64,000 nucleotides of DNA from assembly GCA_963644855.1 (NCBI GenBank), contig CAVIQL010000010.1:15890-79889 (forward strand). The letters are read 5' to 3'. The notes beneath the pieces are model-generated. The model searched no databases and had not been told where the DNA came from. It was given only the letters and a program-made list of their open reading frames with translations. Of the stretch, positions 1 to 8,680 are shown piece after piece. The translations under genes and the position numbers were made by a program. This DNA is from UBA6398 sp963644855 (GTDB lineage: Bacteria > Bacteroidota > Bacteroidia > Bacteroidales > Bacteroidaceae). How positions within the stretch are numbered: position 1 is the stretch's first letter; each line of letters opens with the position of its first letter.

Positions 1-1447
1 TTGCTTTCTCTGAAATTTCCTTTATATTTCCAAGAAGTACAGGTTGGCAGATTCCTTCTTTGAGTGCTTGCGACGCTGCACGTATTATGCGGCTGTGAGT
101 ACCGTTAGTAAACACCACACGTTGGGGATCGCGGCGCGCTGTCTCGTAAAGAGTGCGAGTAAATTTGCTTTCCTGCCCCATAAGTTCCTTTAAGCGCAAA
201 CGATAAGCCTTCCAATCCGTAATAGGTTTGCGAGCCACGCCACTTTCCATGGCTGCTTTTGCAACGGCCATAGACACTTCGGTAATAAGACGAGGATCTA
301 CGGGTTTGGGAATAAAGTATTCGGGACCGAACGTAAAGTTGTTTACAGCGTATTCGCGATTTACGATATCGGGCACGGGACGTTTTGCTAAATCTGCCAA
401 AGCATGTACAGCTGCAATCTTCATTTCTTCGTTTATTGCCGTAGCTGCGGTATCGAGTGCGCCGCGGAACAGATATGGGAAGCACAAAACGTTGTTAATT
501 TGATTGGGATAGTCGCTTCGTCCTGTAGATATCAAACAATCGGGACGGGCTTCTTTTGCGTCTTCATAAGATATCTCGGGAACGGGATTTGCAAGCGCGA
601 AAATGATTGGCTTCTCGGTCATTGTTTTAATCATGTCTTTCGTCAGGATATTTCCTTTTGAAAGTCCGAGGAATACATCTGCTCCGTTTATTGCTTCTTC
701 GAGAGTGTGCACATCGGTACGCGAGGTGGCGAACATCTTTTTCTGTTCGGTGAGGTTGGCGCGGTCAGCGGTTATTACGCCACGGCTATCGAGCATAACG
801 ATGTTTTCGCGTTTTGCTCCAAGGCTTACATAAAGTTTTGTACAAGATATTGCTGCCGCTCCCGCTCCGCTTACTACGATTTTTACGTCTTCTATTTTCT
901 TGCCAGCTACTTCAAGGGCGTTTACAAGTCCTGCTGCCGAGATAATTGCCGTGCCGTGTTGATCGTCGTGCATCACAGGAATATCGAGTTCTTCCTTTAA
1001 TCGGCGTTCTATTTCAAAACATTCGGGTGCTTTGATGTCTTCAAGATTTATTCCGCCGAAAGTTGGCGCGATGGCTTTGACTGCTTCGATAAATTTGTCG
1101 GGATCTTTTTCGTTTACTTCGATATCGAATGCGTCTACTCCGCCATAGATTTTAAACAGCAGGCTTTTTCCCTCCATCACGGGCTTTCCTGACATAGCGC
1201 CTATATCGCCAAGTCCGAGCACTGCCGTACCATTTGAAATCACCGCCACAAGGTTACCTTTATTGGTGTATTTGTAGGCGTCGTCGGGCGTTTTTTGTAT
1301 TTCCAAGCATGGTTCTGCCACACCCGGAGAGTATGCCAACGACAAATCATATTGTGTGCGATATGGTTTAGTGGGGGTAACTTCTATTTTCCCCGGTTTA
1401 CCCTTAGAGTGATACTCCAAAGCAGCTTCTTTAGTAACCTTAATCAT
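1..1447 (-). CDS. maeB: NADP-dependent malic enzyme, MaeB type (3' end outside window)
   Basis: Oxidative decarboxylation of malate to pyruvate in the cytosol, normally producing NADPH. Reading the minus strand from ATG at 1447 gives 482 residues without a stop before the window edge. Residues 1-420 hold the malic enzyme domains: YSPGVAEP near 39, EGKSLLFK near 92, the metal-binding DDQHGTA at 161-167, the nucleotide-binding GAGAA at 194-198 and FALANPVPE near 283. From about residue 430 the sequence passes into the phosphotransacetylase-like tail (VVFTNGTHSRIIRAA) that marks the long MaeB form of about 760 residues, so roughly 280 residues are missing. The start follows an A-rich leader and a promoter at 1493-1500. 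Family assignment is firm; NADP preference is inferred from the MaeB architecture. Confidence 0.95.
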   Translation of the reverse strand, partial: MIKVTKEAALEYHSKGKPGKIEVTPTKPYRTQYDLSLAYSPGVAEPCLEIQKTPDDAYKYTNKGNLVAVISNGTAVLGLGDIGAMSGKPVMEGKSLLFKIYGGVDAFDIEVNEKDPDKFIEAVKAIAPTFGGINLEDIKAPECFEIERRLKEELDIPVMHDDQHGTAIISAAGLVNALEVAGKKIEDVKIVVSGAGAAAISCTKLYVSLGAKRENIVMLDSRGVITADRANLTEQKKMFATSRTDVHTLEEAINGADVFLGLSKGNILTKDMIKTMTEKPIIFALANPVPEISYEDAKEARPDCLISTGRSDYPNQINNVLCFPYLFRGALDTAATAINEEMKIAAVHALADLAKRPVPDIVNREYAVNNFTFGPEYFIPKPVDPRLITEVSMAVAKAAMESGVARKPITDWKAYRLRLKELMGQESKFTRTLYETARRDPQRVVFTNGTHSRIIRAASQALKEGICQPVLLGNIKEISEKA

Positions 1448-1492
1448 ATTATTCCTTTCTTTTTGTGTCCTAATCCATTGTTCGATGTTTTA

Positions 1493-1500
1493 CAAAATTA
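1493..1500 (-). promoter_or_regulatory. -7 promoter element for malic enzyme
   Basis: On the minus strand this reads TAATTTTG, matching the Bacteroidota TAnnTTTG -7 element, about 45 nt before the start codon. I see no clear -33 TTTG at the ideal distance. Confidence 0.5.
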
Positions 1501-1708
1501 CGCAAATTAGCCGAAATGCTTTTTTCGTTTTTTGTATTAAATCCGTCTAATTTCAGACAAAAAGCCATATTATGCCATTTTTTTCTCTCAAAAACGCCGA
1601 TAATAAAAATGTTGTCAACTTTACTTGCCTTTTTGCCCGACAAATACGAGATATCGCGCCCCTCGTCTGGCATCACGAAAATGCGTTATTTGGTATCGAA
1701 AAAACAAT

Positions 1709-1795
1709 ACGGCATATTGTAAAAACAATGTCAGACCTTTTTTAAATAATATCGGACCTTTTTTAAAAAATATCCGATATTAGAAAAACGGTATT
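1709..1795. repeat. Intergenic palindromic repeat, copy 1
   Basis: Three tandem 21-bp units begin at about 1727, 1748 and 1769, each close to ATRTCNGAYMTTNTTTAAA. They are flanked by GGCATATTGTAAAAA on the left and GAAAAACGGTAT on the right, so the whole block is a long imperfect inverted repeat. It lies between the divergent malic enzyme and outer-membrane barrel genes. The same family recurs at 13 other places in the window. The rest of 1501-1858 shows no gene. Confidence 0.85.
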
Positions 1796-1859
1796 TTTTT
1801 GCCTTTTTGGCGCGCTTCACAGCCCTTGTCTAAAACCCTTTCCTGGGGTTGCTATTAGC

Positions 1860-1928
1860 TATACGTATCAGTTGTTTTGCAGATTTTTTCTTGCAACACC
1901 CGTAACAAATTCATTTCTGATACGTATA
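1860..1928. repeat. Perfect 12-bp inverted repeat around a 45-nt spacer
   Basis: TATACGTATCAG (1860-1871) is mirrored exactly by CTGATACGTATA (1917-1928). It lies between the divergent malic enzyme and barrel-protein genes, upstream of the latter's promoter. It could be a paired operator or a structured transcript; nothing decides between them. Confidence 0.6.
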
Positions 1929-1950
1929 TACCCACGAAGAGGCATTAAAA

Positions 1951-1983
1951 GAGAGTTGCGACGCCGCGAAACTCTTCTTTTTT
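1951..1983 (+). terminator. Terminator-like hairpin upstream of the barrel gene
   Basis: GAGTTGCG (1953-1960) pairs with CGCGAAACTC (1965-1974, small bulge) across a 4-nt loop and is followed by a T-rich run to 1983. It ends just before the promoter at 1985, so it would insulate the barrel gene or end a short plus-strand RNA starting after 1800. No plus-strand gene precedes it. Confidence 0.5.
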
Positions 1984-1984
1984 A

Positions 1985-1992
1985 TATATTTG
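1985..1992 (+). promoter_or_regulatory. -7 promoter element for the barrel protein
   Basis: TATATTTG matches TAnnTTTG; transcription would start near 1998, about 28 nt before the ATG at 2026. Confidence 0.55.
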
Positions 1993-2025
1993 CAATCAGA
2001 TATTAATATATAATTGTTTTTTACA

Positions 2026-2646
2026 ATGAAAAAATTGTTTTTTGCCCTAATTGCCGCGCTCATGATAGGCGGCGCAACAACCGCAAGCGCACAGATAAAC
2101 TTCGGCGTAGTAGGCGGTTTGAACGTTTCAAAGCTTTCGTATGACCGCAGCACGCTCTTTGATTCAGAAAATCGCGCAGGCTGGTTCATAGGTCCCAAGA
2201 TGTGGGTGAAAGTTCCCATTGTAGGACTCGGCATTAACGCAGCTTTGGAATACAATCAGCGTCGTCTTTACGGCGAAGTCAAGAACTCCGACGGCACAAT
2301 CTCAAAAGCCGACTACTACAAATCGATTGAAATTCCCATCAACGTGCGCTATAGCATTGGACTCGCATCACTCGCTTCGATATATGCCGAGACAGGACCG
2401 CAGTTCGGCTTCACGGTGGGCAACAAAACACCTTCGGAAATCGTGAAATTCAAATCGTCCAACGTAACATGGAACGTAGGACTCGGCGTGCGCCTTGTAA
2501 ACCATCTTGAAATCGGCGCTGCCTACAACATTGCCCTTAGCAATTTCGGCGATATCCATATCCCCGTGATTTCCGAAGTAACCAAAAATGCCAAGAGCGA
2601 TTTCAAGACAAACTCCTGGCAGATTTCGGCAGCCTATATCTTCTAA
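2026..2646 (+). CDS. PorT-like outer-membrane beta-barrel protein
   Basis: A 206-residue protein with a clear signal peptide (MKKLFFALIAALMIGG, cut after ASAQ). The rest alternates short polar and hydrophobic strands and ends in an aromatic residue (AAYIF), as expected for an outer-membrane barrel. The pattern INFGVVGGLNVSKLSYD at the start and a final strand ending in F fit the small PorT-like barrel family of Bacteroidota (Pfam outer-membrane beta-barrel group). The start at 2026 is preferred over an in-frame ATG at 2014 because it places Lys-Lys before the hydrophobic core. It is monocistronic: a promoter precedes it and a terminator hairpin at 2672 follows. Substrate or partner unknown. 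Confidence 0.85.
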   Translation: MKKLFFALIAALMIGGATTASAQINFGVVGGLNVSKLSYDRSTLFDSENRAGWFIGPKMWVKVPIVGLGINAALEYNQRRLYGEVKNSDGTISKADYYKSIEIPINVRYSIGLASLASIYAETGPQFGFTVGNKTPSEIVKFKSSNVTWNVGLGVRLVNHLEIGAAYNIALSNFGDIHIPVISEVTKNAKSDFKTNSWQISAAYIF

Positions 2647-2671
2647 CAAAAATACAAGACCCCATACCACG

Positions 2672-2716
2672 CTATCCTCTCGGCATTGCAACGGCAAGTC
2701 GAGAGGATAGTTTTGA
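2672..2716 (+). terminator. Intrinsic terminator after the barrel gene
   Basis: An 11-bp perfect stem, CTATCCTCTCG (2672-2682) with CGAGAGGATAG (2700-2710), is followed by TTTTG. It closes the barrel gene before the next start at 2738. Confidence 0.75.
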
Positions 2717-2737
2717 AATTCAACATACAAAAAAGAT

Positions 2738-5700
2738 ATGAAAAGGTTTTTTCTGCTACTATTTGCAATTGTCGCAGTGATTTCCTCGAATGCCAAAGAA
2801 ACGCGACGCTGGATACGTTCCAACGCAATCTCACCCGACGGCTCCCAAATAGCATTTGTTTATCACGGCGACATATTTGTTGTGCCCACAAGCGGCGGAA
2901 CAGCACGACAAATCACCAGCAATTCTGCCTATGATACCGACCCCGCATGGTCGAAAGACGGAAAACTCATCGCTTTCTCCTCTGACCGCCTCGGAGGATT
3001 TGACGTCTACGTAACATCAGCCGAAGGCGGCACGCCCAAACGCCTTACCACCAATTCTGCAAACGAGCGTGTAACGGCTTTTCTCGATGACGGGCGAATA
3101 CTCTACCGCTCATATTATATGCCAACCGCCGAAGACGGAATCTTTCCCGGACACTTCGCGCAAATATACTCTGTTGATACCACCGCCTCGCGTCCCAAGA
3201 AATTCTCGGAGCTATATATGGCAGAAATTTCGGTGAACAAAAACGGCGATGTGCTATACCAGGATAAAAAAGGTATGGAAGACACTTGGCGAAAACACCA
3301 CACATCGCCAGTTACACGCGACATTTGGCTCACAACACTCGACCCCGCAAAACGCACATACAAGAAACTTTCAGACTATGACGGAGAATGTCTCAACCCT
3401 TGTTGGGCACCCGACGGAAAAAGCTACTACTATCTTGAAGAAAGCTCGGGCTCGCTCAACGTTTGGAAGAGAAATATTGACGGAAGCGGCAAAAAACAAA
3501 TCACATTCTTCAAGAAAAATCCAGTGCGTTACCTTTCGGTGGCAAACAACGGACAAATGAGCTTCAGTTATAACGGTGATCTCTACACAATGCGCGAGGG
3601 AGGAGAACCACAACCCGTTGACATAAAAATAATATCCGACAACACCCACTCCGACCACGTTACAACCACAATAAATAGCGGCGGAATAAGCAGCGTGTCG
3701 CTTAGCAAAGACGAAAAACTCATTGCCTTCATCGCAAGAGGCGAAGTATACGTAACCACACCCGACTACGAAACCACAAAACGCATTACCAACACTCCCT
3801 GCTCCGAAGCAAACGTATCGATATCCCCCGATGGAAAAACTCTGGTGTATGACAGCGAGCGCAATGGCGTTTGGGGAATATACAAAACCACTATGCCGCG
3901 AAAAGAAGACGAGAGTTTTGTTTACGCAAAGGAGTTGAAAGAAGAACCACTTATTACTGGCAGCGAAGCATACTATGAACCGTGCTTTTCACCCGACGGC
4001 AAAAAAATAGCATATTGGGCAAATCGCACCGAATTGCGCGTTTACGACATCGCAAGCAAGACTTCGCGCACTGTACTCCCCGCAAAAGACAATTATTCCT
4101 ACTCCGATTTTGATTTATACTACGAATGGTCGCCAAACAGTAAGTATCTTTTGGCTTCATATATGGCAAACGGCGGCTGGAATAACCAAGACGTTGCGCT
4201 GGTATACGCCGATGGTTCAAAAGTAATCGATCTCACCGAAAGCGGATATACAGACAATCGTGGGCATTGGGCACTTGGTGGAAAGGCTGTGGCTTTTGCG
4301 AGCGACCGAGACGGTTATCGCAACCACGGAAGTTGGGGAACGCAAAGAGATGTATACCTTATGTTTCTCGACCAAGAGGCTTACGACCGTTTTAAAATGA
4401 ACAAAGAGGAACGGGCACGCTATGATGAGGCAAAGAAAAAGCTTGAAGAGGACAAGAAAAAGAAGGACGACGAAAAGAAAGACGATTCCAAAGACAAGAA
4501 AAAAGACAAAAAATCCAAGAAGTCGGACAAGAAAGAAACAGCAAAGGACAAGAAAGATGACAAGTTGGCTGACAAAAAAGACGAAAAGGCAAAGAACGAC
4601 AGCGTTGAGGATTTCAAACTTCTTCTTGAGGGACGCGAAGACCGCATAGAGCGTCTAACAATGGCGTCTTCCTATCTTGGCGATTTTGTTCTCAACACCG
4701 AGGGCACAAAGATTTATTATATTGCGCAATATGCCACAAGTTGCGACATTCATGTGCGTGATCTCGAAGAGGGAAGCGATCGTATTGCAGTTCCCGACTT
4801 TGGCTTTTCGGACTTCACGCTATCTGCCGACGGCAAGAACGTTTATGCGGGCGGCAGAAAGATACGTAAGGTTTCTCTTGACAATGGTAATCAGAAATTC
4901 TTGGAGTTCAAAGCCGACTACGACTATAAGATTACGGAGGAGAACGCTTACATTTTCGAACATGTGGTAAACCTATTGAAAGAGAAGTTCTATCGTGCCG
5001 ACATGGGCGGAGTTGATTGGGACGGATATGCAAAGAATTACCGCGAGTTCGTTGCTGATATCGACAACAAGTATGATATGGAAGAAATGCTCAGCGAAAT
5101 GTTGGGCGAGCTCAATGCTTCTCACACCGGTGCACGATATCGTGGAACGAGTGCCGAACTTACCACTGCCAACCTCGGAGCATTTTTCGACGAAAACTAT
5201 GAGGGCGCCGGACTAAAGATTAAAGAAATCATCAAGCAAGGACCTCTCGACTTCATTGGCAGCAAAATAAAAGAAGGTGATGTGGTTACAAAAATAAACG
5301 GCAAGCCCATCGAGAAAAACAAAGACTATTTCCCGTTGCTCGCAGGGCTTTCGGGCAAACATACATTGCTCACGCTCACCAACGCAAAGGGTAAGGGAGA
5401 ATATGAACAGGACGTAAAACCGGTAGGCCCTGGAACTATCAACGAACTTCTCTACAAGCGTTGGCTCAAAAAGCGCGAAGAAATGGTGGAGAAGTATTCT
5501 GGCGGAAAAGTGGGCTATGTTCACGTGCGGTCAATGAATGCTCCGAGTTTTCGCAAGGTTTTCTCGCGCGTGATGGGCAAGTTGCGCACCAAAGAAGCCC
5601 TCGTCGTTGATATTCGAAACAATGGCGGCGGCTGGCTTCACAACGATCTCGGTATATTGTTCAGCGGAAAACTTTTTGCAACCAATGAACCGCGCGGACA

Positions 5701-6052
5701 GTTCATTGGAAACGACCCCTACATGCGTTGGGTGAAACCTTCCGCGGTAGTTATGAGCCAAAACGACTATTCTAATGCCCATGGTTTCCCATTCATGTAC
5801 AAAACACTCGGCATGGGCAAACTCGTAGGTGCGCCTATGGCTGGAACGATGACCGCAGTGTGGTGGGAGACACAGGTTGACGGAGATTTGGTTGTGGGAG
5901 TGCCGCAAGTGGGAGTAAAGGATTTGAAAGGCAACTACCTCGAAAACCAAACGCTTGAGCCCGATGTTGAAGTGATACCCACTCCCGAACAAACGCTCAA
6001 CGATGACGATGTGCAGATAAAGCGCGCCGTCGACACACTGCTCGGCAAATAA
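2738..6052 (+). CDS. Tricorn-like S41 family protease, secreted
   Basis: An 1104-residue protein with a signal peptide (FFLLLFAIVAVISSNAKE). Residues about 25-540 hold WD40-like/TolB-type propeller repeats (AISPDGSQIAF, WSKDGKLIAFSSD, SPDGKTLVYDS). A very Lys-rich linker (about 553-624) follows, then a third propeller segment, the C1 domain with Ser795-His796 (GELNASHTG), a PDZ-like region near 840-910 (KEGDVVTKINGKPI) and the S41 core (VVDIRNNGGGW, Asp958). Tricorn proteases degrade peptides; here it would act in the periplasm. In the loop where the family nucleophile normally sits (1031-1044, GAPMAGTMTAVWWE) I see Thr and Met but no obvious Ser, so activity is uncertain. It stands alone after a terminator. 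Confidence 0.9.
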   Translation: MKRFFLLLFAIVAVISSNAKETRRWIRSNAISPDGSQIAFVYHGDIFVVPTSGGTARQITSNSAYDTDPAWSKDGKLIAFSSDRLGGFDVYVTSAEGGTPKRLTTNSANERVTAFLDDGRILYRSYYMPTAEDGIFPGHFAQIYSVDTTASRPKKFSELYMAEISVNKNGDVLYQDKKGMEDTWRKHHTSPVTRDIWLTTLDPAKRTYKKLSDYDGECLNPCWAPDGKSYYYLEESSGSLNVWKRNIDGSGKKQITFFKKNPVRYLSVANNGQMSFSYNGDLYTMREGGEPQPVDIKIISDNTHSDHVTTTINSGGISSVSLSKDEKLIAFIARGEVYVTTPDYETTKRITNTPCSEANVSISPDGKTLVYDSERNGVWGIYKTTMPRKEDESFVYAKELKEEPLITGSEAYYEPCFSPDGKKIAYWANRTELRVYDIASKTSRTVLPAKDNYSYSDFDLYYEWSPNSKYLLASYMANGGWNNQDVALVYADGSKVIDLTESGYTDNRGHWALGGKAVAFASDRDGYRNHGSWGTQRDVYLMFLDQEAYDRFKMNKEERARYDEAKKKLEEDKKKKDDEKKDDSKDKKKDKKSKKSDKKETAKDKKDDKLADKKDEKAKNDSVEDFKLLLEGREDRIERLTMASSYLGDFVLNTEGTKIYYIAQYATSCDIHVRDLEEGSDRIAVPDFGFSDFTLSADGKNVYAGGRKIRKVSLDNGNQKFLEFKADYDYKITEENAYIFEHVVNLLKEKFYRADMGGVDWDGYAKNYREFVADIDNKYDMEEMLSEMLGELNASHTGARYRGTSAELTTANLGAFFDENYEGAGLKIKEIIKQGPLDFIGSKIKEGDVVTKINGKPIEKNKDYFPLLAGLSGKHTLLTLTNAKGKGEYEQDVKPVGPGTINELLYKRWLKKREEMVEKYSGGKVGYVHVRSMNAPSFRKVFSRVMGKLRTKEALVVDIRNNGGGWLHNDLGILFSGKLFATNEPRGQFIGNDPYMRWVKPSAVVMSQNDYSNAHGFPFMYKTLGMGKLVGAPMAGTMTAVWWETQVDGDLVVGVPQVGVKDLKGNYLENQTLEPDVEVIPTPEQTLNDDDVQIKRAVDTLLGK

Positions 6053-6074
6053 ACAATTCTATATAATATCGCCG

Positions 6075-6125
6075 AAATCCCAAGGCTTGCGACAATCGCG
6101 TCGAGCCTTGGGATTTTCTTTTTTC
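6075..6125 (+). terminator. Intrinsic terminator after the tricorn-like gene
   Basis: A 13-bp stem, AAATCCCAAGGCT (6075-6087) with AGCCTTGGGATTT (6104-6116), has a further short inner pairing and a trailing T/C-rich run. Confidence 0.85.
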
Positions 6126-6165
6126 CCCACACATTACGACCTATTTCCATTCCCCCAAAAACAAC

Positions 6166-6290
6166 AAGGCATCTTGTAAAAATAATAACCGATATTTTTT
6201 AAACAATGTCCGACCTTTTTTAAAAAATATCGGACATTAGAAAAACCATCTCCTATATCGTTTTTACGACATATAATATAAGTGGTACGA
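6166..6290. repeat. Intergenic palindromic repeat, copy 2
   Basis: It starts GGCATCTTGTAAAAATAAT, runs through two to three 21-bp units (CCGATATTTTTTAAACAATG, CCGACCTTTTTTAAAAAAT) and ends with CTCCTATATCGTTTTTACGAC, the conserved closing palindrome. It lies downstream of a terminator and upstream of the RlpA-like gene. No gene is seen in 6126-6505. Confidence 0.85.
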
Positions 6291-6505
6291 AATGGCTATT
6301 CCGCCCTATTTTGTCCCTTTTCTGATAGCCGAAAAAAGGAAAAGAAACAACAAAAGCATTTTTTAACTTACACACCAGCCTCGTTATGTGCAAAACACCG
6401 CGAAAAGCTTTTATAGCCGCCGTTGCAGGATTTTAAAATATTGTTTATTTCTACGTCGAAACCCATTCTTCCAAAGCTATGTTGTTCATTTTGACCAACT
6501 TTTTC

Positions 6506-6536
6506 TTGGCTGTCTGAATATAATTACATATCTTTG
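6506..6536 (+). promoter_or_regulatory. Promoter of the RlpA-like gene, nearly leaderless
   Basis: TTGG at 6506-6509 is a weak -33 box, and TATCTTTG at 6529-6536 is a perfect -7 element 19 nt later. Transcription would begin at about 6542, two or three bases before the ATG at 6544, so the mRNA would have almost no leader. Confidence 0.6.
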
Positions 6537-6543
6537 CAAACGT

Positions 6544-7140
6544 ATGAGGAAAACTGAAGACTATAATCTTGTAAAGAAACTGATAATACTGCCAGTATTA
6601 TTAATTCTATCAGTCGTCTGCGCTCACGCACAGGAAATCGGAAAAGCCACATACTATTCCCATCGCCTGCATGGCGCAAGAATGAGCGACGGCTCCAAAT
6701 ATCACCGCGACAGCATGACGTGCGCACACAAAACATATCCATTGGGAACTACACTAAAAGTGAAGAATCTCACAAACGATAAGGAAGTGTACGTAAAAGT
6801 AACCGACCGCGGGCCATTTGGACACCAAAGAATTATCGACCTATCCTATGCCGCAGCCAAAGAGCTCGACATCATTCGCAGCGGAATAGGAAATGTGCAA
6901 GTAGAAAAGGTTGACCCTTGGATACCATTCTGTAACGAACAATATTCAAGCGTTCCGCAATTGAAACTCACCGACCCCAACACAGGCGAATACGTAACAC
7001 TCGCCGAAGCAAAGGCTGTGAAAGATGCAGAATTGGAACAGAAATCACGCAAAATAGCCGTGGCAAAACTTCCAAAGGTAAAGAAACCCGAACCACGCTA
7101 TCGCATTATGCGCAACGTGCTCTCGGCAAAAAGCAAATAA
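6544..7140 (+). CDS. RlpA-like double-psi beta-barrel protein (putative septal lytic transglycosylase)
   Basis: A 198-residue protein with a signal peptide (residues 1-30, ending AHAQ). Residues 32-115 form the DPBB domain of RlpA: GKATYYSHRLHGARMSDG, TCAHKTYPLGTTLKVKN, then VTDRGPFGHQRIIDLS with Asp88 in the conserved DRGPF motif. RlpA enzymes cleave denuded glycan strands of peptidoglycan, often at the septum. There is no SPOR domain; the basic C-terminal tail (KLPKVKKPEPRYR) may bind wall polymer. The start at 6544 is chosen because it opens directly onto the signal peptide and onto a promoter; an upstream in-frame ATG at 6388 would give an implausible extension. Whether this short form is catalytic is not shown. 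Confidence 0.85.
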   Translation: MRKTEDYNLVKKLIILPVLLILSVVCAHAQEIGKATYYSHRLHGARMSDGSKYHRDSMTCAHKTYPLGTTLKVKNLTNDKEVYVKVTDRGPFGHQRIIDLSYAAAKELDIIRSGIGNVQVEKVDPWIPFCNEQYSSVPQLKLTDPNTGEYVTLAEAKAVKDAELEQKSRKIAVAKLPKVKKPEPRYRIMRNVLSAKSK

Positions 7141-7168
7141 GCGGCAAACTTTTCAACAAGCAATGCAA

Positions 7169-7218
7169 TAGAAACAATAAAGGCGACAACCACGCGGTTA
7201 TCGCCTTTATTGTTTCTA
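7169..7218. terminator. Long bidirectional terminator hairpin
   Basis: A perfect 18-bp stem pairs 7169-7186 with 7201-7218, and its 14-nt loop can pair further (AACC with GGTT). It sits between convergent genes, the RlpA-like gene (plus) and a small membrane protein (minus), and can serve both. Confidence 0.85.
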
Positions 7219-7282
7219 TAAGCCCGCCACAAAATTTTCCTACGCAATTGTGGAGGTACAATATAATATGTCAAAAAAACAC

Positions 7283-7585
7283 TCAGCCACGTTTGCGGCA
7301 ACTATTGCAAGCTAAAGCCGCCCAAACCAAAAGTAGCAACATCACAAACAGATTTCCGGCAGAACATACCAGCATACCTATCGCCGCCGACGCATTAAGA
7401 ATGCGCAAAGCACGGCGAGGACTCACTTTCTCTTCGAGAAGATAAGAATACAACTGAGCAAGTTTCACCACAGGTCGGCTGCCCAAAACAAAATTCGCAA
7501 CGCTGTTTCTAAGATTCTTGAAATATGTGCCGCGCAAAACGTTAGCACCAGTATTTGATAGGGTAAAAGTCATTTCTTTTCTCAT
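7283..7585 (-). CDS. Small membrane protein, unrecognised
   Basis: A 100-residue protein with Arg-rich, Leu-containing N-terminal two thirds (VLRGTYFKNLRNSVANFVLG, EEKVSPRRALRIL) and one strongly hydrophobic segment at about 68-92 (AIGMLVCSAGNLFVMLLLL), ending CNSCRKRG. I do not recognise a family. It is called because it lies alone between a terminator and the WYL regulator, has a start in an A-rich context and contains a membrane segment rather than random sequence. It could be a shadow ORF, but nothing else occupies this stretch on either strand. Function unknown. Confidence 0.6.
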   Translation of the reverse strand: MRKEMTFTLSNTGANVLRGTYFKNLRNSVANFVLGSRPVVKLAQLYSYLLEEKVSPRRALRILNASAAIGMLVCSAGNLFVMLLLLVWAALACNSCRKRG

Positions 7586-7646
7586 TTCGTTTCGATTTTA
7601 TCGTTGTTTACGATGCAAAAGAACCGAAACGTGATGACAATCTGCG

Positions 7647-8555
7647 TCAATGAGAAAATTTAAGTGTTAAATCAGCAGATTTTTCTTTGAGAAAAGCGAT
7701 AAACTTAGCCGATTTCGTTACTTCGATGTCGCTAAAAAGTCCGAACACAAAGCGCATCGCACCAAGATAACTGCATACCTTGTCGCGAAAAACCGATATC
7801 CCATCAGTTGAAAGGCTCACAAATTTGCGCGTCTGCGGATATTCTTCACACAACAACGCAGCAGCGCGGGACGAAAGACGCATCTCGATTTCGTCTATAG
7901 GCACACCAGTAAAACCAAAAGCGTCGGTATAGATATTTTCGTGCTTCGGCTCAGAAATCCACTTCACATCAAGTAACTTTACTTCGCCTATCCGCGCAAT
8001 TTTGAACGTTTTGTTTTCGCCCGTACTTATTTCAAAACATCTTATATCGTCATTCGAATTTATAAAACGGTATGGTTCCACAATTCTGTCGCTAATGCTT
8101 TCGCCACGAAGCGAACGATAAGATTTCAATACCACAGTGAGGCGTTGCTTTATGGCTTCATAGAGCAACGAAGTGTTGTTGGCAAGTTGCTGATCTGTGT
8201 CATGGTTTTCAAGAATGCGGTAATTGTAAATTCGGTCGAGCTTTCTTTTTAGGTTTTTAATCTGTGTGCTGTTGTCGTTGACCGATGAAAGAATTTGCGC
8301 AATGGTTGCTGCTTCATCTTCGCCAAACATTATGCTTCCGGTTATCTTACGAAAAAACGGTGAGTTGCGGTCTATGTGATAAACATCTCGGTCGTGGGAG
8401 ACAATAAATCCCATTTGTTTAAACGCAGAAAGGTAACGGTAAATCGAACGTGGGTTCAAATCGAGTTTCTCTGCTACTTGGGAAATACTTAGACTTGTAT
8501 TTCCGGCAAGCAGTGCCATAAGTTTTAGTTGACGTTCGAGTTTATTTAGCTCCAT
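7647..8555 (-). CDS. WYL-domain transcriptional regulator
   Basis: A 302-residue protein. Residues about 5-50 are an HTH of the DeoR/HTH_11 kind (LKLMALLAGNTSLSISQVAEKLDLNPRSIYRYL). After a linker, residues about 130-230 hold the WYL-type ligand-sensing domain (QRLTVVLKSYRSLRGESISDRIVEPYRF), and a winged C-terminal part ends the protein. WYL regulators bind nucleic acid or nucleotide ligands and often act as local repressors or activators. It is divergent from the GH43-like gene at 8681 with a 125-nt shared upstream region, so control of that gene is plausible but is only inferred from position. Confidence 0.85.
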   Translation of the reverse strand: MELNKLERQLKLMALLAGNTSLSISQVAEKLDLNPRSIYRYLSAFKQMGFIVSHDRDVYHIDRNSPFFRKITGSIMFGEDEAATIAQILSSVNDNSTQIKNLKRKLDRIYNYRILENHDTDQQLANNTSLLYEAIKQRLTVVLKSYRSLRGESISDRIVEPYRFINSNDDIRCFEISTGENKTFKIARIGEVKLLDVKWISEPKHENIYTDAFGFTGVPIDEIEMRLSSRAAALLCEEYPQTRKFVSLSTDGISVFRDKVCSYLGAMRFVFGLFSDIEVTKSAKFIAFLKEKSADLTLKFSH

Positions 8556-8680
8556 TCCGTAATATTTTGGCGTATAATGTTTTTTTCAGCAAACAAATTA
8601 GATGTAATCTGACTATTATTGCTAATTTTACAATCAAAATTAACTATAATCTTTCGGATAGCAATCAAAACAAACGATAT

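Noticed and set aside
1709..1795. CRISPR array, considered for the 21-bp tandem units
   Set aside because: Units are directly adjacent without unique spacers, are self-palindromic, and occur two or three at a time at many loci; no cas genes are present.
4392..4649. Three short frames across the Lys-rich linker, Ser/Phe-rich on one strand and Arg/Lys-rich on the other
   Set aside because: They are mirror images of the AAG/GAC-rich linker of the tricorn-like protease, not genes.
6388..6543. In-frame upstream extension of the RlpA-like protein
   Set aside because: It would place 52 residues of non-signal sequence before the signal peptide and start upstream of a perfect promoter element.
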